In this document: piece after piece, positions 44,470 through 55,000 of the stretch
Numbering within the stretch: the first letter of the stretch is position 1
Layout of the letters: every line of letters starts with the position of its first letter
Notes under the pieces: model-generated
Told to the model about the DNA's origin: nothing
Databases searched by the model: none
What the model saw: only the letters and a program-made list of their open reading frames with translations
Assembly (NCBI GenBank): GCA_965223165.1
Contig: CBDCVQ010000007.1
Coordinates: forward strand, 310,001-374,000
Direction: 5' to 3'
Source of the DNA: JABDMH01 sp965223165
GTDB taxonomy: Bacteria > Bacteroidota > Bacteroidia > Chitinophagales > Saprospiraceae
DNA length: 64,000 nucleotides
Made by a program: the position numbers and the translations under genes

Positions 44470-46788
44470 ATGGCTAAATATCAGCTGACACAAGTAGGCA
44501 AGCGAAAGATAAAGCTGACCAACCTGACCAAGGTACTTTTTCCGGAGTCGGGCATCGTCAAGGCGGAGCTTATCTCCTTCTATTTGGGATTGGCTCCGAC
44601 CATCTTGCGATATGTCAAGCGGCGGCCCCTCTCCCTCATCCGCTATCCGGACGGCATTGCCGCCCACCGGTTCTTTCAAAAGGACAAGCCGGATTGGTCC
44701 CCCGACTGGGTCGAAAGTGTGCCACTAGGCAAGTCCGACAAGAAGCACTACATCCTGGCGACCGAAGAGGCCAGTATGGTCTGGCTGGCCAATCTGGCTT
44801 GTATCGAGCTGCATATCCGGCAGGATCGATATCCAAAGAATGAGATCCCCGACTTCTTCATTTTTGACCTGGATCCTGCACCCGGCCAGCCCTTTGACGA
44901 GATCGTGGACATCGCACTGGCGCTGCGGGACTTTCTTGAACCGTTTGGGTACCACCCCTTTGCCAAGACCAGCGGCGGCAAAGGGATCCACATTATGATC
45001 CCCATCGAAGCAAGATATGACTACGACACCATGTTTGAGTGTGTCAAGCTCTTGGCTACCGAGTTTGTCAAGAAGCACTCGGGAGCATGCACCCTGAAGA
45101 TTAGCAAGGATGCCCGAAAGGGCAAACTACTGGTGGATATTTACCGCAATCGAGCCTCCCAAACCATCGTGGCGCCATATAGCGTACGGGGTCGTGAACC
45201 AGGACCCGTGTCTATGCCCCTGAGCTGGGATGTCCTGGCCATGCTCGATGATCCCACTGCCTATCACCTCCGCAATGTGCCTGAGATCGTGAAAAACGAG
45301 GGGGATGCCTGGGAAGGATTTGCCAGTTTTTCGGTGCCCTTGCACACCGACAAATCCGCATCCGGCGGATCCAAGATCAATCTGCCGGCATCGAAGTTCT
45401 ATAAGACACCGGCACAGCTCAAGGAATACGCAGCCAAGCGAGACTTTGCGAAGACCTCAGAACCGGCACCCGCCTTCGTGGAAACCGATGGGACGGCCTT
45501 CGTGGTGCACCGCCATCATGCGTCCAGATTGCACTACGATCTGCGATTGGAAAAGGACGGAGCGCTCTTGTCCTGGGCGGTGCCCAAGGGCATGCCGCAT
45601 AAACCCGGGATCAAGCGTTTGGCGGTGCAGACGGAGCCCCATCCGATCGAGTACCTGCAGTTTGACGGAGAGATACCCAAGGGCCAGTATGGCGGAGGCA
45701 TGATGTGGATTTATGCGCGAGGCAAATACGAAATCACCAAGGAGAAAAAGGACGGCTTCTACTTTCAGCTCTCCAGCCCGCAGATGGATGGCGAATATCG
45801 CATACACAATACCAAAAAGAAGGAGTGGCTACTGGAGCGCGTGGACCGGGATCTGGTAGACATCCTCCATGATCCGGTGGCCCCCATGCTGGCGATCAAG
45901 GGGGACAAGATACCTAGCCGAGACCAGGACTATTTCTACGAGGTGAAGTGGGATGGCATCAGGGCTATCATCGCCATCGAAGAGGGAGAAATTCGCATCC
46001 GGACCAGAAACCAAAATGACCTCACGGACAAGTTTCCGGAACTGCAGCAACTGTCAGAATCCTTCCGAATTTCAAATGGCATTTTTGATGGCGAAATCGT
46101 CTGCCTCGACAAGCAGGGAAGGCCCAACTTTAAGCAGATCATCAGCCGGATGCATGCCGTTGGGGAGACCAAGATCCAACGGGCCACCCAGCGCAATCCC
46201 GTCTACTGCTACCTTTTTGACTGTCTGTACCTCGACGGCCGATCGCTGATCCACGAGCCGGTGGAGCGGCGCCGAGAATGGCTCAAGGATAGCATCAAAA
46301 GGGGATCTCCCTATCGTATGAGCGAAGCCGTAGATGATGGACACGCCCTGTACGAGGCAGCCGGCAAGATGCAGTTGGAGGGGATCATCGCAAAGAAGCG
46401 GGGTAGCAAATACCAGATTGGCAAGCGGTCGGAGGATTGGATAAAGCTCAAGTTCAGGCAGGAGGAAGAGGTATACATCATCGGGTACACCCAGGGCCGC
46501 GGCGATCGGGCTGCCACCTTTGGTGCACTGCACATGGCCGATCTGCCAGGGGATGACATCATCTATCGCGGCAAGGTAGGTACCGGTTTTGACGCCCAGA
46601 AGATGAAGGAGATCTACGATATCATTGCCAAGGTGCCCGTGGTGGATAAGCCGATCGCCGAGAAAACCTTGGACGATGCGGTGACCACGTGGATAGCCCC
46701 TCAGGTCACGTGCGAGGTCGAGTACTCCAGCATCACGCACAACGGCACCTTTCGCGAGCCCGTCTTTCGGAGGCTTAAGCTCTTCTGA
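44470..46788 (+). CDS. ligD: Multifunctional DNA ligase D (polymerase-phosphoesterase-ligase)
   Basis: Central enzyme of bacterial non-homologous end joining. Domain order: primase-type polymerase domain (~1-290; FIFDLDPAPG with catalytic aspartates, KTSGGKGIHIMIP), 3'-phosphoesterase domain (~335-455; VVHRHHASRLHYDLRLE, FDGEIPKGQYG) and ATP-dependent ligase domain (~475-772; adenylated lysine in FYEVKWDGIRA). This Pol-PE-Lig order is the one known from Mycobacterium rather than the Lig-PE-Pol order of many proteobacteria. Length 772 residues. Ku is encoded 1.5 kb downstream on the same strand, separated by repeats. Confidence 0.95.
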   Translation: MAKYQLTQVGKRKIKLTNLTKVLFPESGIVKAELISFYLGLAPTILRYVKRRPLSLIRYPDGIAAHRFFQKDKPDWSPDWVESVPLGKSDKKHYILATEEASMVWLANLACIELHIRQDRYPKNEIPDFFIFDLDPAPGQPFDEIVDIALALRDFLEPFGYHPFAKTSGGKGIHIMIPIEARYDYDTMFECVKLLATEFVKKHSGACTLKISKDARKGKLLVDIYRNRASQTIVAPYSVRGREPGPVSMPLSWDVLAMLDDPTAYHLRNVPEIVKNEGDAWEGFASFSVPLHTDKSASGGSKINLPASKFYKTPAQLKEYAAKRDFAKTSEPAPAFVETDGTAFVVHRHHASRLHYDLRLEKDGALLSWAVPKGMPHKPGIKRLAVQTEPHPIEYLQFDGEIPKGQYGGGMMWIYARGKYEITKEKKDGFYFQLSSPQMDGEYRIHNTKKKEWLLERVDRDLVDILHDPVAPMLAIKGDKIPSRDQDYFYEVKWDGIRAIIAIEEGEIRIRTRNQNDLTDKFPELQQLSESFRISNGIFDGEIVCLDKQGRPNFKQIISRMHAVGETKIQRATQRNPVYCYLFDCLYLDGRSLIHEPVERRREWLKDSIKRGSPYRMSEAVDDGHALYEAAGKMQLEGIIAKKRGSKYQIGKRSEDWIKLKFRQEEEVYIIGYTQGRGDRAATFGALHMADLPGDDIIYRGKVGTGFDAQKMKEIYDIIAKVPVVDKPIAEKTLDDAVTTWIAPQVTCEVEYSSITHNGTFREPVFRRLKLF

Positions 46789-46799
46789 GACCAGTGTGA

Positions 46800-48195
46800 A
46801 GATGTTGAGCTGTTAGCTGTCGAATGGGCACCAGGCCGCCCCCATGGGGCTCAACACGCTTTCCCTTCCTCGGGGAAGCGTTTGGCCACGCGGGCCTGGT
46901 CGGTTTCGTCCCGACGGGACTTGCGCCCGTCTCCGTAGATTCCACGGCGTCTCAAAGCGCGGCGAAGAACCTCGGATGCTAAAACCCCAGCCCCTGCGTC
47001 CTAGGGAACGCAGGGGTGGACCCCAGGGCGAAGATGTCGAGCCGTCTAATGGTTGAATCGAGCAAGAGGTCTCCACGGCGTTTCGGAGCGCAGCGGAGAA
47101 CGCAGGGGCCGGGGGCCACCATTGCAAACTGCCTCCACGGCGTCTCAAAGCGCAGCAGAGAACCTCGGATGCCAAAACCCCCAGCCCCTGCGTCCTGCGG
47201 AACGCCGGGGTGGACCCCAGGGCCAACATTGTTGAGCTGTCTAATGGTTAAATCGAGCAAGAAGTCTCCCCGGCGTTTCGGAGCGGAGCGGAGAACGCAG
47301 GGGCCGGGGGCCACCATAGCAAACTGCCTCCACGGCGTCTCAAAGCGCAGCAGAGAACCTCGGATGCCAAAACCCCCAGCCCCTGCGTCCTGCGGAACGC
47401 CGGGGTGGACCCCAGGGCCAACATTGTTGAGCTGTCTAATGGTTAAATCGAGCAAGAAGTCTCCCCGGCGTTTCGGAGCGGAGCGGAGAACGCAGGGGCC
47501 GGGGGCCACCATAGCAAGAGGTCTCCCCGGCGTTTCGGAGCGCAGCGGAGAACGCAGGGGCCGGGGGCCACCATAGCAAGAGGTCTCACGGCGTTCAAAG
47601 CGCAGCGAAGAACCTCGCATGCCAAAACCCCCAGCCCCTGCGTCCTACGGAACGCCGGGGTGGACCCCAGGGCGAAGATATCGAGCCGTCTAATGGTTAA
47701 ATCGAGCAAGAAGTCTCCCAGGCGTTTCGAAGCGCAGCGAAGAACGCAGGGGTTGGGGCCACCGTAGCAAGAAGTCTCCCCGGCGTTTCGAAGCGCAGCG
47801 GAGAACGCAGGGGCCGGGGGCCACCATTGCAAGAGGTCTCCCCGGCGTTTCGAAGCGCAGCGGAGAACGCAGGGGCCGGGGGCCACCTTAGCAAGAAGTC
47901 TCCACGGCGTTTCGAAGCGCAGCGGAGAACGCAGGGGTCGGGGGCCACCATAGCAAGATGTCTCCACCGCGTTTCAGAGCGCAGCGAGGAATGCAGGGGC
48001 CGGGGGCCACCATTGCAAGAGGTCTCCCCGGCGTTTCGGAGCGCAGCGGAGAACGCAGGGGCCGGGGGCCACCATAGCAAGATGTCCTCCCCGGCGTTTC
48101 GGAGCGCAGCGGAGAACGCAGGGGCCGGGGCCACCATAGCAAGAAGTCTCCCCGGCGTTTCAGAGCGCAGCGGAGAACGCAGGGGCCGGGACTTT
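46800..48195. repeat. GC-rich repeat block (62-bp units, partly in 195-bp higher-order units)
   Basis: About 15 related units starting with GCAAGAGGTCTCC (or GCAAACTGCCTCC) and ending GGGGGCCACCAT fill 47061-48195. The last eight or so are spaced by 61-62 bp. Within the first half, units alternate with a ~133-bp segment (CAGCCCCTGCGTCCTGCGGA ...), giving a 195-bp higher-order repeat, seen as near-identical copies at 47131-47325 and 47326-47520. Each 62-bp unit carries CCCCGGC...GCCGGGG arms and can form a hairpin. The unit length is not a multiple of three and open frames on both strands are by-products. The block begins just after the ligD stop and ends ~140 bp before ku. Confidence 0.85.
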
Positions 48196-48332
48196 GTGTA
48201 AAAACAACTACCTTATTTGGCACCAAATTCAAAGCCTACCGTCCTGCGGGCCCTGACATGACCGCGTTGCAGCATATATAAAACCTTGGTACAAAATTTG
48301 ATGCACCATAATTCGTACTTAAATCAAGCACT

Positions 48333-49169
48333 ATGAGAGCCATTTGGAAGGGACATATTCGCTTTTCGCTCGTGACGATCCCAATCAGAATGTACAGCGC
48401 CATTGAGACTAGCAAGAGTATCAGCTTTCGGCAGCTGCACAAGGAAGACAATGGACCCATCGGATACCAAAAGGTCTGCAAGGTCTGTGACGAGAAGGTC
48501 AGTACATCAGATATCGTCAAAGGATATGAGTACGAGTCAGACCAATACGTAATCATCGAAGCCGCCGATCTGCAGAATATCAAGCTGAAGAGCACCAAGG
48601 TCATAGACATCGAAGCCTTTGTGGATGCCTCAGAGGTGAATCCGGCCCTGTTTGACGCTCCCTATTTTGCCGGTCCCGATGGGGAGGTGGCGTCTAAAGC
48701 CTACTCCTTGCTGTGCGAAACGCTAAAGAACACCAATAAACTAGGCATAGGCAAGGTCGTGTTGAGAGACCGGGAGAGCATCGTGCTGATAGCGCCTCAA
48801 GGACCCGGACTCGTCATGTACAAACTGCGCTATCCCGATGAGCTCCGACAGATTGAAAACGTGCCCAACATCGGTCACATCGAGACCGACGAAGCACAAC
48901 TGCGCTTGGCCCAGACGCTGGTGGACTCGATGGCCAAGTCCTTTGATGAGCTCGCATTGGAGGATAAATATCGCAATGCGGTGATGGAATTGGTGCATGC
49001 CAAGGTGGAGGGCAAAGAGATCGTCACCCTCGCCGAAGAGGAGGCACCGATCGTAGACATCATGACGGCCCTGCAGGAAAGCATCAATCAGTCGAAGACG
49101 CAGAAGAAGCCGCTCAAAAAGGCGACGGGCAAAAAAGCCGAGGACGAACAAGAGAAGAAGACCGCCTAA
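48333..49169 (+). CDS. ku: DNA end-binding protein Ku
   Basis: Homodimeric ring protein that binds double-strand break ends and recruits LigD. The core starts MRAIWKGHIRFSLVTIPIRM, and includes SFRQLHKEDNGPIGYQKVC, VCDEKVSTSDIVKGYEYE and the bridge region FDAPYFAGPDGEVASKAY. There are 278 residues with a Lys/Glu-rich tail (KKPLKKATGKKAEDEQEKK) as in other bacterial Ku proteins, where it modulates DNA and LigD binding. It forms the NHEJ pair with ligD upstream, although repeats now separate them and a shared transcript is uncertain. Confidence 0.95.
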   Translation: MRAIWKGHIRFSLVTIPIRMYSAIETSKSISFRQLHKEDNGPIGYQKVCKVCDEKVSTSDIVKGYEYESDQYVIIEAADLQNIKLKSTKVIDIEAFVDASEVNPALFDAPYFAGPDGEVASKAYSLLCETLKNTNKLGIGKVVLRDRESIVLIAPQGPGLVMYKLRYPDELRQIENVPNIGHIETDEAQLRLAQTLVDSMAKSFDELALEDKYRNAVMELVHAKVEGKEIVTLAEEEAPIVDIMTALQESINQSKTQKKPLKKATGKKAEDEQEKKTA

Positions 49170-49298
49170 GCACTACCATTTCGTATCTCACCGGACACAG
49201 CCATACGGTCGCTAGCTGGCCTGAGTCACCTAGCAAGGGTTCTTCCATTTTTGCGCGCGCTTGACGCTCAACATATTAGGAAAATTCCTAATTAAGTC

Positions 49299-49306
49299 TA
49301 ACTTTG
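49299..49306 (+). promoter_or_regulatory. Putative -7 promoter element at the start of the TPR gene
   Basis: TAACTTTG fits TAnnTTTG and ends only 4 nt before the ATG at 49311. Transcription would start at or near the A of the ATG, implying a leaderless mRNA, unless a later start is used. Confidence 0.45.
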
Positions 49307-49310
49307 TCTG

Positions 49311-49913
49311 ATGGCAAAATTAGTCCAGTACAAGCCGGACACCCATCGAAAACTGGGGTTTCGCAAGGTGCGCAAAGAGCATCAAGGCGACGATCAAAAT
49401 CAGCTCACCTTATTTGCCAAGGCCAAGGATCCTGCCAAGACCATTCAGGTACTCCGACATCTGGATCCGTTTGAGAAGGGCCTACAACTGGACGAAAAGA
49501 ACGATGCCTTGGCCGAGACGCTTTATCAGGAGGCGATCGAGGCCGGCATATCAGTGGCCGATGCGCATTGCAATCTGGGTATTATCTACGCTCGGCGAGG
49601 TCAGACCAGCATGGCCATCAGCAGCTTTACCAAAGCACTAGCCGCCGATCCTCGCCATCTGGAAGGCCACTACAATCTGGCCAATATGTACTACGATGCG
49701 GGCAACTATTATCTGGCAGCCACGCACTATGAGGTCGCTTTAGAGATGGAGCAAGCCTTCGCTGAGATTGCCTTTAATCTGGCCCTGGCTCAGATCTGCC
49801 TTGATCAACGAGAGAACGCCATCAAGAATCTGCGCCGCTATTTGCTGCTGGCCGACCAAGAGGAGCAGAAGGAAGCTCGGTTTCTACTTAATCTGTTGGA
49901 GGTCCAAGGCTGA
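49311..49913 (+). CDS. Tetratricopeptide-repeat protein
   Basis: A 200-residue soluble protein with a basic N-terminal ~50 residues (HRKLGFRKVRKEHQGDDQNQ) and three to four TPR units over ~55-195 (ADAHCNLGIIYARRGQTSMA, LEGHYNLANMYYDAGNYYLA, IAFNLALAQICLDQRENAIK). TPRs build protein-docking surfaces; the partner is unknown. It follows ku on the same strand by 141 bp with its own promoter box, so a role in end joining is only a neighbourhood guess. The basic N-terminus has no recognised fold. Confidence 0.8.
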   Translation: MAKLVQYKPDTHRKLGFRKVRKEHQGDDQNQLTLFAKAKDPAKTIQVLRHLDPFEKGLQLDEKNDALAETLYQEAIEAGISVADAHCNLGIIYARRGQTSMAISSFTKALAADPRHLEGHYNLANMYYDAGNYYLAATHYEVALEMEQAFAEIAFNLALAQICLDQRENAIKNLRRYLLLADQEEQKEARFLLNLLEVQG

Positions 49914-49916
49914 TTG

Positions 49917-51113
49917 CTACATCGCCATCGGAACGAAGGCGAAGATAAATGCAAGCACGGCCAGGACCAGCCCGATCATAAAGACGTTGTAGCAGATGTT
50001 TAAATACCGATACTTCTTGGCGAGTACCAAGCCGAGATAGTACAGATCCTTACTCAGGGAGCTGTAGAGCAACTCTTCGTCATTCATGAGATAGTTTATG
50101 CCCCATTCAAACTTCTCGATCGGCAGTTGATAGAAATTTCCAAAGAAGAGAATGTTAAAGCGCTTGTTTAGAAACTTCTCGTCGGAGTAGTTGGCATTTG
50201 TGATCTTGGGGCGGGTCGACAGCGTGGCCAAAATGATGGAGACCATGCAGACCAGCACCATGATAATGGTCGGTATCAGCAGTCGTGGATTGGAGTCCAC
50301 CTTGGAGGCCAGGCTTGACACCACGATGGACAGCATAATGGCATTGATACTGAGCATGATGTTGGCCTTATTGTCAGCAATCCTACTCAGGTTGTTGTGG
50401 TTGCGCAGGGTGACCCGAAACATGGTTTCGACGCCCCTGTCGGCCTTCCTGGGCTTGAGGTCAGCCGTGGCACCTCTCTCCTCGTCGATCGTCAGGACAT
50501 TTCTTTCAAAAGCCAGTAGGCTCGTCCACTGGTCCTGTAGCTTGAGGATGTTCTTACGCTTACGGGTGTTATACTTGCTCTGAGCAATGGTCGAGTAGAA
50601 CTTGTGCTTGTGCAAAAACTCGAGATTGAGCTTGAGCCACTCTTTTTCAGTGAAGCTTTGATCTCCCCGCCACTCCCATTCGCGCTTCAGCAGTCCTAGC
50701 TTGCTCAAGTACATCTTGGTCCCTATGTGCGAGGTGTCGGCGTCCTTGATGATCTCCTCGTGCACATTGGAGGGCATCGCCTCTCTGTGCGTCACCCGAA
50801 TGAGTGACTGAATGGCAGCTATCCGCTCGGGCTCCAGCCCTTCTTCGGTGAGAAAGTTGCCTGCAAGCTCGGCCGAACGAGACTCGTGCTCATTCCATCC
50901 CTCGCTGAAGCCCAGATCGTGAAACCATAATGCGATCTGGATATTCTCGACCTCCTCCTCGGGCAATTGATAATCTTGTGCGAGTTGCGTGCCGGCGGCC
51001 ACCACTTCGATCGTATGCTGCTTGGAGTGAAAGACGTACTCCTTGTCGATATGCTGCTCCAGAAAATTCCGGGCAAACTTTTGCACTTTCTTTACGATGT
51101 CCGATCCCGCCAT
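49917..51113 (-). CDS. HD-domain protein fused to a PycTM (Pycsar effector-type) membrane domain
   Basis: A 398-residue protein with two parts. Residues ~1-200 form an HD phosphohydrolase domain: metal ligands are visible in VFHSKQHTIEVV, the HD pair in LWFHDLGFSEGWNEHES, and later KDADTSHIG. Residues ~235-398 match the Pycsar-effector transmembrane family (formerly DUF5706): LRNHNNLSRIADNKANIML followed by membrane helices at ~263-284, 292-313 and 373-396. In Pycsar defence PycTM disrupts the membrane when a cyclic pyrimidine nucleotide is sensed. No nucleotide cyclase gene is adjacent here. An HD enzyme tied to such an effector could control it through a nucleotide signal (inference). Confidence 0.87.
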   Translation of the reverse strand: MAGSDIVKKVQKFARNFLEQHIDKEYVFHSKQHTIEVVAAGTQLAQDYQLPEEEVENIQIALWFHDLGFSEGWNEHESRSAELAGNFLTEEGLEPERIAAIQSLIRVTHREAMPSNVHEEIIKDADTSHIGTKMYLSKLGLLKREWEWRGDQSFTEKEWLKLNLEFLHKHKFYSTIAQSKYNTRKRKNILKLQDQWTSLLAFERNVLTIDEERGATADLKPRKADRGVETMFRVTLRNHNNLSRIADNKANIMLSINAIMLSIVVSSLASKVDSNPRLLIPTIIMVLVCMVSIILATLSTRPKITNANYSDEKFLNKRFNILFFGNFYQLPIEKFEWGINYLMNDEELLYSSLSKDLYYLGLVLAKKYRYLNICYNVFMIGLVLAVLAFIFAFVPMAM

Positions 51114-51144
51114 AGGCTGAAATTAGGGCCTAAATTTAACCCTT

Positions 51145-52050
51145 TTAAAGTGGATTGAACCTATGAAGCTTGGCAATTCCCTCCTGGGCTTCATTGGCGA
51201 TATAGAGGACACCCCGTGGGTCTATTACCATGCCTTCCGGCTGGCGGTGTACCCTACGATCCAGGGTGGTAGCGGACTTGATCGTACCATCACGATCGAG
51301 GACCAACAGTGCCCGGGCGGGCGATGAGATGATAAAGATCTCTTGGCTAGCCGGATGCACCGTGATGGCGGAGGGACCAAAGAGGGGGGTGATGCTCTCC
51401 CGGCCAAGTGCCTCGGCGATTCGGGCATTGTCCAGCACCAAGAAAGGTACGGAGTCGAGTTTTAAGGTGGTCGGATCAAAGCGGTAGACTTTGCGGTTTC
51501 GATCCTTTTTCTTGACGACAGACTTGCATGCCACGAGCAGCGACGGGCCTTCCGGCCAATATCCCAGCCCCTCTACGTCATGATCACTTTTGAGGAAAGT
51601 CTTGATGGTCTTGGCCTTCTCGTCCGGAGCATTGAGATCATAGATATCGATGTCGCCCTTGCTATTGGTGATGTATGCTTTGCCGTCCAGCAGTTCGACT
51701 CCCTCATAGTCGTCCTCTCCGGCAAACTTGGCGTCTCTGATCAATTCGCCGGAAAATTTGTTTATGAAATACAATTTTCCTTTTTCATCTTGGATACCAA
51801 CGATAAGCGAATCAGTATCTGTCAGCGATAGTCCGGAGATTTCATCTAATTTGGTAGGGAGGTTAAAGGTCTGATCAGGTGCATTGATCTGATACTGATT
51901 GACGGCCATGACCCGCTCACCCAGAAGCTTCTTCTGCTGACTGTTGGACTTTTTAATGATGAATTTCTGCAAGGGATACAAGCCACCAAAGGCAAAGAGA
52001 ATGGCTCCAAACCAGATCAGATATTTAGAAAATTCTATGGATATCTTCAT
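51145..52050 (-). CDS. SdiA-regulated-domain-like beta-propeller protein
   Basis: A 301-residue protein with one N-terminal membrane anchor (~9-27, YLIWFGAILFAFGGLYPL) and a periplasmic or extracellular domain with blade-like repeats (LDEISGLSLTDTDSLIVGI, YEGVELLDGKAYITNSKGDI, PEGMVIDPRGVLYIANEAQ). This matches the SdiA-regulated/YjiK-like family of phytase-like propellers. The conserved acidic DEISG and YEGVE positions are present. It is upstream of and in the same direction as the HD-PycTM gene (31 bp) and diverges from the phosphoesterase-barrel gene (12 bp between starts). Function unknown. Confidence 0.75.
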   Translation of the reverse strand: MKISIEFSKYLIWFGAILFAFGGLYPLQKFIIKKSNSQQKKLLGERVMAVNQYQINAPDQTFNLPTKLDEISGLSLTDTDSLIVGIQDEKGKLYFINKFSGELIRDAKFAGEDDYEGVELLDGKAYITNSKGDIDIYDLNAPDEKAKTIKTFLKSDHDVEGLGYWPEGPSLLVACKSVVKKKDRNRKVYRFDPTTLKLDSVPFLVLDNARIAEALGRESITPLFGPSAITVHPASQEIFIISSPARALLVLDRDGTIKSATTLDRRVHRQPEGMVIDPRGVLYIANEAQEGIAKLHRFNPL

Positions 52051-52062
52051 TTATCGACAGCT

Positions 52063-55000
52063 ATGAGACGAACTCTATCACTCTGTATTATGGCGGCGCT
52101 CTGCCTATTTATTGTATCGTGCGCCAGCTATCATTCCGCCTACGTTTCACCACATCACACGCAAGATGAAATTAAAGAAAAAAACGATGGCGAATTGGTG
52201 CACACCTCCTTTTTGATCGGTGATGCAGGGGGGTCGCCGATCGGCCAGATTGCTCCCGCCCTCGTCGCTCTAAAGCGGCATCTGATGGCAGCCGGCAAGG
52301 AGAGCTCCGTGATCTTCTTGGGTGACAATATTTATCCCGATGGCCTACCAAAGAAGGATGAAGAGGGCCGGGAAGCAGCCGAGTGGGCTCTGAAGGTCCA
52401 ACTAGATGCGATCAAGGATTACAAGGGCCGACGGGTCATCATGCCTGGCAACCATGACTGGCGCCGGGGCCTAAAAGGTATCCTTCGTCAGGAAGATTAT
52501 GTCGAGGACTACCTGGATAAGAAACATGTGTTTCTACCCGAAAAAGGCTGTGCCGGTCCGGAGGTAGTCAAACTCACCGACCAGCTGATTATGCTGGTGA
52601 TCGATACCGAGTGGTGGCTGCAAAACTGGGACAAGGAGCCGGAGATCAACGCGGACTGCGAGGTCACGACCCGAGACGAATTGATCCGAGCCTATACAGA
52701 CGTGCTCAAAAAGAATCGGACAAAGGATATTATCGTCGCCTTTCACCATCCCCTCTATAGCTATGGAGCACACGGAGGCTATTTTCCTGTCAAAGATCAC
52801 CTCTTTCCCCTGGCCAAGGCCATCAAGGGCTTCTACCTTCCTATGCCAATCATTGGGTCGCTCTATCCTCTACTGCGAGGCAGTGCCGGCGTCAAGCAGG
52901 ATAACAATTACGGCCCGTTTGACGATTTTCGCAGCAAGATCATGTTGGCCTCGGGCGAATTTGAAAATCTGATTTTTGTGGCGGGACACGAACACAATCT
53001 TCAGTACATCACAGAGCAGAGGCACCCCTTTATCGTCAGCGGCTCCGGGTCTAAAGGCACCCCCTTAAACAAGGGCAAGAATCTCGAATTTGGATCTACA
53101 GACCACGGTTTTGTCGCCTTGGACTCCTATCGTGATGGCACCATGATCGCCCGGTTCATCACTGTAGACGATGACGGCAATGATCAGGTGGTCTTTACCC
53201 GGCAGATCAAGGGGCCGCGCCAAGTCCCAACGCAATTTGACTTCTCCGAGTACGAATCCGGACAAGAGATCTACACCAAGTCCATCTACGACCCTGCATC
53301 CACGCAAAAGAAAGGATTCTACCGAATGATCTGGGGCGACTGGTGGCGAGCCGTGTATGGCCAGCAGTTGGAGGTACCCACGCTAGATCTATCTACCAAG
53401 CTGGGCGGGCTAGAGCCCATCCGACGTGGGGGCGGCATGCAGACCAGCTCCCTGAGATTGGAGGATAAGGATGGCCGACACTATGCGATTCGGGCGATGG
53501 AAAAGAATGCGGACAATCTCTTGCCCCGGGTCTTCAAGAATACGTTTGCCGCAGAAATGATGCGCGACTTTTTCACCACCGCTCATCCCTATGCTGCCTT
53601 TGTTATCCCAAAGATGGCCGATGCGATCAACATTTACCATGCCAATCCCAAGCTGTACTACCTGCCCAAACAGCCGGCACTGGGTGCTTACAATGAGAAC
53701 TTTGGTGGCGAGCTCTACTTGTTTGAGGAGCGACCGGCAGGTGACCGCAGCGATGTAGAGAGCTTTGGCAGATCGGAGGATATTATCTCCTCGCTCGACC
53801 TGCTCGAAAAACTGGAAAAGAACGACAATCATCGGCTGGATCGATCCTGGATCATTCGGTCGCGACTCTTTGATCTGACATTGAGCGACTGGGACCGACA
53901 TGAGGATCAATGGCGTTGGGCTTCCTTTGAGGATGAGGAGCGGGATCTAAAGATTTATCGTCCCATTCCCCGCGATCGCGATCAGGCCTTTGCCAAGTTC
54001 GACGGCTTTCTCACCCGACTAGCCACCCGCTCGGTCATCAATCTACGGCCCATGCAGACATTTCCGGAGATGACCAAAAAAGTGCACTGGTTGACCTGGG
54101 GAACACGCTTTTTTGACCGCAGATTTCTCAATGAGATCAGCTGGGATGAGTGGAAGAACGAGATCAAATACATTCAACAGCATTTGACCGACGAAGTCAT
54201 AGAGGATGCCCTGTCTGATTGGCCGCAGAAGGTATACTCGATCGAAGGCGACCGCATCGTGCGTACCCTCAAAAAACGCAGGGACAACCTGGGTGGCATG
54301 GCGCTGCAGCTCTATAGATTCCTCGCTCGGAGTGTGGATGTCGTGGGCACGCAGAAACCCGACTATTTTTTGGTGGAGCGCCTGGATGCTGGAAAGACCC
54401 GCGTCTCGGTCTATCGCAACAACGACAAAGCCAAAAAGAATCGAATCTACCAGCGTCTCTTTGATGCCAATGAGACCAAGGAGATCATCCTTTACGGACT
54501 GGAAGGCAAGGACTATTTTGAGGTCACCGGCGATGTGCGAAGTGGTACTGTCATTCGCATGGTGGGCGGACAGGGCAACGATCACTTTGTGGACCGGTCC
54601 AATGTCACCGGCGGTAAAAAGCACACATTGGTATACGACGATCTGCGCAAGAATGAGATTGAAAAGAGTAAGGAGACCAAAGACAAGCGCACCTTCCGAC
54701 GCTTGACTAATGAATATCATTTCCGGGAATTCAGGTACAACTATACCCTGGGCATCCCCTTTGCCGCCTTCCTCTCCGATGATGGATTTTTCTTAGGTGG
54801 TTTTGTCACACACGATGTCGGCAAATTCAAAAAGATCCCCTATGGTCAGCGGCACACCTTCGGCGTGACATATGCCTTTGCCACGCAAGCCTTTAAGCTT
54901 TCTTGGCGGGGGGAGTACAGTCAAGCACTGGGCAAGCTGGATTTCATGCCCAGAATCCACTTTCAGACACCTAGCTACGCCCAAAACTTTTATGGTTTTG

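Noticed and set aside
46813..48232. Several reading frames on both strands between ligD and ku with repeated CVLRCAPKRRGD-type peptide
   Set aside because: They follow from stop-poor 62-bp repeats; the unit length changes frame each copy and no domain or promoter is seen.
49216..49231. Match of about 15 bp (TGGCCTGAGTCACC) to the region upstream of the GH3-like gene at 12928
   Set aside because: A few exact 15-mers are expected by chance in 64 kb when both strands are compared; no extension of similarity on either side.
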